10,088 nucleotides of DNA from Deltaproteobacteria bacterium (GTDB lineage: Bacteria; UBA10199; SBBF01). Positions 5,881 to 10,088 of this stretch are shown one piece after another. Both the position numbers and the translations under genes were made by a program. The DNA lies in assembly GCA_016207765.1 (NCBI GenBank), contig JACQOY010000179.1, positions 1-10,088 of the forward strand, given 5' to 3'. The notes under the pieces were generated by a model. That model had not been told where the DNA came from, did no database searches, and saw only the letters and a program-made list of their open reading frames with translations. How positions within the stretch are numbered: the first letter of the stretch is position 1; each line of letters starts with the position of its first letter.

Positions 5881-6846
5881 ATGCAAAAAAAGCGTTTTAA
5901 AATCAGCAAATACGATCTTTTGAAGGGGTATTTCTTCCTTTTTGGATTTCCCAAAGACGGCTTTGTCTCCATCGATGTCACCAACAAGTGCAACCTTCGG
6001 TGCAAGCATTGCTACTTTTTCGAGCAGGATGTGGAAGAACATGAGCTGAAGGCGGATGAGTGGTACGAAAAACTCCTCGAAATGAAACGAAAGAAAACGA
6101 TCCCTTTTCTGCAATGTACCTGGGTGGGTGGGGAGCCGCTCTTAAGAAAAGACCTGATTGAAAAAGGACGGAAGCTTTTCAAGTACAACACCATTGTCAC
6201 CAACGGGTCGTTTCCGATTCCGGACTGGAAGGACAACGTCAATTTCTACATCTCCATTGACGGCGACGAAGAACGTCACGATCTGGTTCGGAACAAGCAG
6301 GGCCTCTACCAAAAGATCAAAAAGACCATTACGGAGTCACCTGTGCCGGTTACCGTGGCTTTTTGCATCAATAATTTGAATCACCACTCGGTTGAAAAGT
6401 GTTTTCACGAGTGGCGAAATCATCCAAATGTCAAAAATTTCTGTTTTGATTTTTACACGCCGATTGAAACGCTCTCCGATGATCTTGCCATGAGCTGGGA
6501 GTTGCGGGACTCTCTGGTCGATCGCCTATCCCGGTTGAAGGAGCAATATCCCGATTTTCTGGCGATCGATCTCGAGGTGCTGGAGCTGATGCGGTCCGAC
6601 CGGTGCAGAAAGGTCACGGATGACTGCGTGTTTGCCAGGCAGGCCTCTGCGTTTGATCCATCCGGCATTCGAAAGGCCAAATGCATGCTGGGGGACAAGG
6701 CCGACTGCGACCGTTGCGGTTGCGTGGTCCCTTTCTACATGTATTCCCTGACCCACAAGCCCACCGTCATCAAAAACACCCTCCGCAAGTGGTTTGTGAA
6801 GCCTTTTCGGAAAAAGGCGCCGTTGAAAGAGCCGGTCTATCCATGA
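5881..6846 (+). CDS. Radical SAM protein with cysteine-rich C-terminus
   Basis: A 321-residue radical SAM enzyme. The cluster-binding motif CNLRCKHC gives C37, C41 and C44 in the canonical CxxxCxxC spacing. GGEP (83-86) contacts the SAM amino group, and VTNGS (106-110) and ISIDG (124-128) are typical barrel strands. After the barrel come six cysteines (C242, C249, C268, C276, C279, C281), the last four in CMLGDKADCDRCGC. These could bind an auxiliary iron-sulfur cluster of SPASM or twitch type. The substrate is unknown; it is not recognisably HpnH or a standard maturase. The start is ATG 5881. A TTG at 5842 lies in the loop of a hairpin element and is unlikely. There is no clear ribosome-binding site. 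The stop overlaps the lolA start (ATGA, 6843-6846), which suggests translational coupling. Confidence 0.85.
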   Translation: MQKKRFKISKYDLLKGYFFLFGFPKDGFVSIDVTNKCNLRCKHCYFFEQDVEEHELKADEWYEKLLEMKRKKTIPFLQCTWVGGEPLLRKDLIEKGRKLFKYNTIVTNGSFPIPDWKDNVNFYISIDGDEERHDLVRNKQGLYQKIKKTITESPVPVTVAFCINNLNHHSVEKCFHEWRNHPNVKNFCFDFYTPIETLSDDLAMSWELRDSLVDRLSRLKEQYPDFLAIDLEVLELMRSDRCRKVTDDCVFARQASAFDPSGIRKAKCMLGDKADCDRCGCVVPFYMYSLTHKPTVIKNTLRKWFVKPFRKKAPLKEPVYP

Positions 6847-7508
6847 CTCGCACTGTTTTTCTTTTCTCGGTTGTTTTCCTGTTGCTTCCCTTTCACGCCT
6901 TCTCCGCTGATCCGGGACAAATCGTCTCAAATCTTCAACAGACCTATCGGACGGCTGAAAGCTGGAGGGCGGAGTTTGTCCAGTCGACCTTTGTGGAGCT
7001 GTTGGGGAGGAATATCGACAAACAGGGGGAGATCATCGTCAAAAAACCGGGCAAACTCCGCATCGACTACAAGGACAAACCGGGACGGCAATACCTAAGC
7101 GACGGAAAAACGCTCTGGGTTTATGTCCCCGGTGACACGCAAGTCGAGGTCTATCGCAAAATTTCCAGACTGTTGGCCAAAGAGGCGCTGACGTTCATGG
7201 AGGGGTTGGGGGACATCGAAAAAGAATTCACCGTTCGCCTGTATCCCTCACCCCATACCGGCGAAGCGATGATTCAGGGAAAAAATCTGGACCTTATCGA
7301 ACTTAGGCCGCGTAACGCCGCCTCGATCATCAAAAATATCGTCATGGGCATCGACCCGAAAACCCATCTGGTGGTGGAGACGACCATTTTTAATGAATCA
7401 GGCAATGTGACGCATTACATCTTTAAAAATATCAAGTTGAACGCCGATCCGGCGGATGAATTGTTTATTTTCAAGAAGCAGAAGGGGGTTAGGGAGATTA
7501 AAGGGTAG
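6843..7508 (+). CDS. lolA: Outer-membrane lipoprotein carrier LolA
   Basis: A 221-residue periplasmic chaperone that would carry lipoproteins released from the inner membrane by the LolCDE transporter to the outer membrane. The N-terminus is a Sec signal peptide: a basic start, hydrophobic core 4-17 and likely cleavage after AFSA (residue 22), with no lipobox cysteine. The mature part has the family order WRAEFVQS (41-48), GEIIVKKPGKLRIDYK (62-77), then YLSDGKTLWVYVP (84-96) and a long beta-rich remainder ending in IFKKQKG. This matches LolA in length and pattern. The start ATG overlaps the radical SAM stop by three bases. The TAG stop is the first three bases of a palindromic repeat. A LolA-like paralogue serving glycolipid or polyketide export, as in some clusters, cannot be excluded; the context with a radical SAM gene is not the usual lolA locus. 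Confidence 0.85.
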   Translation: MTRTVFLFSVVFLLLPFHAFSADPGQIVSNLQQTYRTAESWRAEFVQSTFVELLGRNIDKQGEIIVKKPGKLRIDYKDKPGRQYLSDGKTLWVYVPGDTQVEVYRKISRLLAKEALTFMEGLGDIEKEFTVRLYPSPHTGEAMIQGKNLDLIELRPRNAASIIKNIVMGIDPKTHLVVETTIFNESGNVTHYIFKNIKLNADPADELFIFKKQKGVREIKG

Positions 7509-7533
7509 GGGCGTATTGCAATACACCCGTACA
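7505..7533. repeat. GTAC-ended palindromic repeat, copy 1 (contains the lolA stop)
   Basis: The left arm GTAGGGGCGTATTG pairs imperfectly with CAATACACCCGTAC. It shares the ends GTAGGGGCG and GTACA with the copy at 8897-8926, while the inner arm differs but is still self-complementary. The lolA stop codon TAG (7506-7508) is part of its left end. yajQ begins 7 bases after it. Confidence 0.75.
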
Positions 7534-7540
7534 AGAAAAT

Positions 7541-8032
7541 ATGCCAAGCTTCGATGTCATGTCCGAGGTGGATTTGCAGGAAATGGACAACGCCGTCAAT
7601 CAGACGATCAAGGAAATCACCACGCGCTACGATTTCCGCGGGAGCAAGAGCTCCGTCAACTTCGACAAGGAAAAAAAGATCGTTCACCTGATTGCCGATG
7701 ACGATTTCAGGATGAAGGCGGTGATCGATATTTTGGAGAGCAAGGTGATCAAGCGCGGTATTTCGCTCAAGTCGCTTCAGACGGGAAAATTCGAGGATTC
7801 TGCCGGGGGCTTGAGAAAGTGCGACATCACGCTGGTTATGGGGATCGATACGGACAAGGCGCGTGAAATGGTCAAGCTGATCAAGGACGCAAAAATGAAG
7901 GTTCAGGCGCAGATTCAGGAAAAACAGGTGCGCGTTTCGGGGAAAAAAAGAGACGATCTGCAAGAGGCGATCGCCCTCATCAAAGGGAGTGATTTTGGCA
8001 TACCGCTTCAGTTCGGGAATTACCGTGATTGA
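7541..8032 (+). CDS. yajQ: YajQ family nucleotide-binding protein
   Basis: A 163-residue cytoplasmic protein of the YajQ family: two ferredoxin-like domains that bind RNA or nucleotides and, in some proteobacteria, cyclic di-GMP, acting with transcription regulators. The family hallmark MPSFDVMSEVDLQEMDNAVN and then KEITTRYDFRGSKSS (residues 24-38) is nearly canonical. The C-terminus GIPLQFGNYRD matches the usual end. Length is normal for the family. The start is ATG 7541, confirmed by the conserved MPSFD opening. No strong ribosome-binding site is seen; the upstream bases are the end of a palindromic repeat plus AAGAAAAT. It probably shares a transcript with lolA (32-base gap) and is followed after 52 bases by the ferredoxin-NADP reductase. 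No c-di-GMP synthase or partner regulator is in the window. Confidence 0.93.
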   Translation: MPSFDVMSEVDLQEMDNAVNQTIKEITTRYDFRGSKSSVNFDKEKKIVHLIADDDFRMKAVIDILESKVIKRGISLKSLQTGKFEDSAGGLRKCDITLVMGIDTDKAREMVKLIKDAKMKVQAQIQEKQVRVSGKKRDDLQEAIALIKGSDFGIPLQFGNYRD

Positions 8033-8084
8033 CGATATGACGTAAATCATGGTTGCATCGTAGATATCTGATAGGGGTTTTCGC

Positions 8085-8900
8085 ATGGCAAAACCTGAAC
8101 TGAACGCAATACTGATTCAAAGGGTCCTTTTGGGGCCTGAACTGTTTGTCTGGCGTGTCGCTCCAGACGGTTGGGAACTGCCGCCATTTGAACCGGGCCA
8201 GTTCGCGGTTATGGGACTTCCGGGGTCGGCCCCCCGTTACCCAGGATCGGCGCCGGACAAAAAGCCTGTCGAGCCCGATAAATTCATCCAGCGGGCCTAT
8301 TCGATTGCATCATCCCCCAAGCGTCGCGATGAAATGGAATTTTATATCGCCCTTGTCCGTGACGGGGTTCTCACCCCCCGGATGTTCGGTCTGAAAACAG
8401 GCGACCGGGTATGGCTTTCCCCCAAAATTTCCGGACAGTTTACCCTGACCGATGTTCCATCACAGGCTAATCTGATTCTGGTCTGCACCGGCACCGGTCT
8501 TGCCCCCTATATCAGCATGCTGGAGACTTATCTGCCGTGGGATGGCAAGCGCCGCATCGCTGTTTTTCACGGCATCAGGGAATCGCAGGATTTGGGCTAC
8601 CGGTTGGAGCTCGAGACGATGCAACGGTTGAGCCCCAATTTCAGCTATTTTCCCATTGTCAGCCGGCCGCATCTTGAAAAGGTTCCCTGGAAGGGGGAAT
8701 TGGGGCATGTTCAGGATCTCTGGAAACGGCGGGCGTTGGATAAGACCTGGGGTTTTCATCCGACGAAGGACAACACGCATGTTTTCCTGTGCGGCGCCCC
8801 CGGCATGATCCAGGATTTTCAAAAACTTCTTGAAGCCGAAGGTTTTAAAGAACATACTCGCAAAGAACCCGGACAAATTCACATCGAAAAATATTGGTAG
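8085..8900 (+). CDS. fpr: Ferredoxin--NADP(+) reductase, Fpr-like
   Basis: A 271-residue FAD flavoprotein that would pass electrons between NADPH and ferredoxin or flavodoxin in the cytoplasm. The FAD domain shows FEPGQFAVMGLP (35-46) and RAYSIASSP (70-78), the RxYS flavin motif. The NAD(P) domain shows LVCTGTGLAPY (132-142) and FLCGAPGMI (234-242). The C-terminus IHIEKYW ends in an aromatic pair, as in plastidic-like and bacterial Fpr enzymes where the terminal aromatic stacks on the flavin. The start is ATG 8085, with AGGGG eight bases upstream (8073-8077). Residues 46-57 contain a small duplication (PGSAP-RY-PGSAP) in the loop between flavin-binding strands. The TAG stop is donated by a palindromic repeat. 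The DoxX gene 36 bases downstream may be a membrane redox partner, which is inference. Confidence 0.88.
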   Translation: MAKPELNAILIQRVLLGPELFVWRVAPDGWELPPFEPGQFAVMGLPGSAPRYPGSAPDKKPVEPDKFIQRAYSIASSPKRRDEMEFYIALVRDGVLTPRMFGLKTGDRVWLSPKISGQFTLTDVPSQANLILVCTGTGLAPYISMLETYLPWDGKRRIAVFHGIRESQDLGYRLELETMQRLSPNFSYFPIVSRPHLEKVPWKGELGHVQDLWKRRALDKTWGFHPTKDNTHVFLCGAPGMIQDFQKLLEAEGFKEHTRKEPGQIHIEKYW

Positions 8901-8926
8901 GGGCGACCCGACGGGTCGCCTGTACA
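8897..8926. repeat. GTAC-ended palindromic repeat, copy 2 (contains the fpr stop)
   Basis: The left arm GTAGGGGCGACCCG pairs with CGGGTCGCCTGTAC, with two mismatches. It has the same ends as the copy at 7505-7533. The fpr TAG stop (8898-8900) is in the left end, and the final A (8926) is also the first base of the DoxX ribosome-binding site AGGAGG (8926-8931). Confidence 0.75.
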
Positions 8927-8936
8927 GGAGGCCGAC

Positions 8937-9389
8937 ATGATCCAAAAACTCTACCAACGCCTTATCGGCGTGGCGTCGAAGTTTCAGAGTCCCTTTCTCT
9001 TGGCCATCCGGCTGTACTGGGGCTTTCAGTTTTTTCAGACCGGCCAGGGGAAGCTCGCCGATATTCCGAAGGTGGCCGGTTATTTCGGCAGTCTGGGGAT
9101 TCCCTTTCCCACACTGAATGCCTATCTGGCGGCAGGCACCGAGTGTTTCGGCGGCCTCCTTTTACTCATGGGCTTTGCTTCCCGGCTTGTATCGATTCCA
9201 CTAGCCTTCACCATGTGTGTGGCCTATGCCACCGCTCATCGCGGGGCGCTCGTCAATATTTTTGCCGATCCCGATACTTTCCTCGAACAGAAACCTTTTC
9301 TGTTTCTCATGACCGCGCTGATCGTCCTCTTCTTCGGGCCGGGGATATTTTCGGTCGATGCCATCATCAGGAAGATGAGGAAGTTGTAG
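8937..9389 (+). CDS. DoxX family integral membrane protein
   Basis: A 150-residue inner-membrane protein with four predicted helices (about 17-34, 60-79, 83-100 and 119-136), the usual size and topology of DoxX/DoxD. The family look is clear: LAIRLYWGFQFFQTGQGKL (22-40), then GIPFPTLNAYLAAGTECFGG (54-73) and GFASRL. DoxX proteins are linked to thiosulfate or quinone-related redox chemistry and, in some actinobacteria, to oxidative-stress membrane complexes. The specific role here is unknown. The start is ATG 8937 with a perfect AGGAGG five bases upstream. Its position just after a ferredoxin-NADP reductase suggests a shared transcript and possibly a shared electron path. The stop codon TAG (9387-9389) directly abuts the endonuclease III stop on the other strand. 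Confidence 0.88.
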   Translation: MIQKLYQRLIGVASKFQSPFLLAIRLYWGFQFFQTGQGKLADIPKVAGYFGSLGIPFPTLNAYLAAGTECFGGLLLLMGFASRLVSIPLAFTMCVAYATAHRGALVNIFADPDTFLEQKPFLFLMTALIVLFFGPGIFSVDAIIRKMRKL

Positions 9390-10049
9390 TTATCGGAAAC
9401 GGGGAACGCCTATTTTTGGGCAATATTTCTCAATCGCACATTTACTGCACCAGGGCGAGATAGGGGCGCACAGGTTCTGTCCAAACGTCACAAGAATATC
9501 GTTGTAGGTCTTCCATTCCTTTTTTGGGAGCTTCTCTCTCAAGGCAAATTCCGTTTCTTCCGGTGTTTTTGTCTTCACATAGCCCCAACGGTTTGAAATC
9601 CGGTGGACATGCGTGTCGACGCAGATGCCGTAATCGTCATACCCCACGGTCACCACCAGATTGGCCGTTTTCCGGCCGACGCCGGGGAGCCCCAGGAGTT
9701 CATCGATCGTTCTGGGGACCTTTCCGCTGTATCTGTCGATGAGTATCCGGCAGGTTTTGATGATCGATCTTGCCTTGGTCCGGTAGAACCCGACGGGGTA
9801 GATGAGTTTTTCGATCGCCGATGGGGTCAGCTTGACCATTGCCTGCGGAGTCGGCGCCACACCAAGGAGGCGGCGCGAGGCCGCCTCCGTCACCGCGTCT
9901 TTGGTGCGAAGCGAAAGGACACAGCTGATGAGCGTTTCGAAAGGCCGGTCTCCCGCCTCATCGGCAATCACCCCCACGGCGGGGACTTTCCATTTTTTGA
10001 TCTCCTTTTTAAGGATCTGAAGAACTTTTTCAAGATCGGGAGTGTTCAT
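9390..10049 (-). CDS. nth: Endonuclease III, base-excision repair DNA glycosylase/AP lyase
   Basis: A 219-residue bifunctional DNA glycosylase that removes oxidised pyrimidines and nicks abasic sites. The helix-hairpin-helix is LPGVGRKTANLV (121-132) with catalytic lysine K127. The catalytic aspartate is D145 in CVDTHVHRISNR (143-154). The [4Fe-4S] motif is C-x6-C-x2-C-x5-C (C194, C201, C204, C210), all intact. The N-terminal ISCVLSLRTKD (41-51) matches the family's helix. Length is typical. The start chosen is ATG 10049. An adjacent TTG at 10052 adds one residue and is better spaced (9 bases) from the AAGGAGG site, which lies inside a hairpin-forming repeat (complement of 10062-10068). It is convergent with DoxX, stop codon to stop codon, with no space for a terminator. 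Confidence 0.93.
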   Translation of the reverse strand: MNTPDLEKVLQILKKEIKKWKVPAVGVIADEAGDRPFETLISCVLSLRTKDAVTEAASRRLLGVAPTPQAMVKLTPSAIEKLIYPVGFYRTKARSIIKTCRILIDRYSGKVPRTIDELLGLPGVGRKTANLVVTVGYDDYGICVDTHVHRISNRWGYVKTKTPEETEFALREKLPKKEWKTYNDILVTFGQNLCAPISPWCSKCAIEKYCPKIGVPRFR

Positions 10050-10054
10050 CAATA

Positions 10055-10088
10055 TTGCTCCCCTCCTTTGTAAGGAGGGGTTGGGGGA
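10055..10088. repeat. Palindromic CCTCCTT/AAGGAGG repeat in the nth leader
   Basis: CCCCTCCTT (10060-10068), loop TGT, AAGGAGGGG (10072-10080), then TTGGGGGA running off the window. It matches, with one base deleted, the reverse complement of the right half of the element at 291-385. On the nth transcript it places AAGGAGG 9-12 bases before the start codon, inside the 3' arm of a 9-bp hairpin. The element is probably longer than what the window shows. Confidence 0.8.

Noticed and set aside
7415..8086. A 223-codon minus-strand frame across yajQ
   Set aside because: The plus strand is unmistakably yajQ. The minus frame would span the repeat and two gene ends with no domain pattern.

Overview
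The window looks like a chromosomal stretch of a Gram-negative bacterium. The evidence is a LolA-type periplasmic lipoprotein carrier with a signal peptide, plus YajQ, DoxX and an endonuclease III with an intact iron-sulfur motif. A short-chain reductase resembling the hopanoid-associated HpnA family and the many short palindromic repeats would suit an environmental deltaproteobacterium-like or Nitrospirota-like lineage. That placement is inference only. No tRNA, rRNA, CRISPR array, transposase or phage gene was seen.

Layout. At 1-904 (minus) lies the 5' part of a NOL1/NOP2/Sun-family rRNA m5C methyltransferase, cut by the window edge. Divergent from it, 966-2024 (plus) carries a membrane-anchored TPR protein and a pterin-carbinolamine-dehydratase-like protein. 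These converge on an AAA_14/DUF4143 ATPase at 2065-3222 (minus). A palindrome-rich gap at 3223-3394 follows, then an HpnA-like epimerase/reductase (3395-4414, minus). Its start codon overlaps that of a divergent SAM methyltransferase (4413-5033, plus). The plus strand continues with a TetR regulator, a 148-bp gap holding two covarying hairpins, a radical SAM protein, LolA (start/stop overlap with the radical SAM gene), YajQ, a ferredoxin-NADP reductase and a DoxX membrane protein. The last gene, endonuclease III (9390-10049, minus), abuts DoxX tail to tail with no base between the stop codons.

How the genes may work together. The ATGA overlap suggests that the radical SAM protein and LolA are translationally coupled. 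The TetR gene just upstream could control them. The reductase and DoxX could form a redox pair at the membrane. The rest are housekeeping or repair genes. No complete, clearly novel defence or biosynthetic system is evident.

The most striking content is not the genes but three families of small palindromic repeats that touch gene ends or coding regions. A CCTCCTT/AAGGAGG family sits in frame inside the rRNA methyltransferase and supplies the C-terminal tail of the TPR protein. It also lies in the endonuclease III leader, where it carries a perfect Shine-Dalgarno sequence inside its own hairpin. A GTAC-ended family donates the TAG stop codon to two separate genes. The third family is a pair of CUUG-loop hairpins with compensatory base changes upstream of the radical SAM gene.
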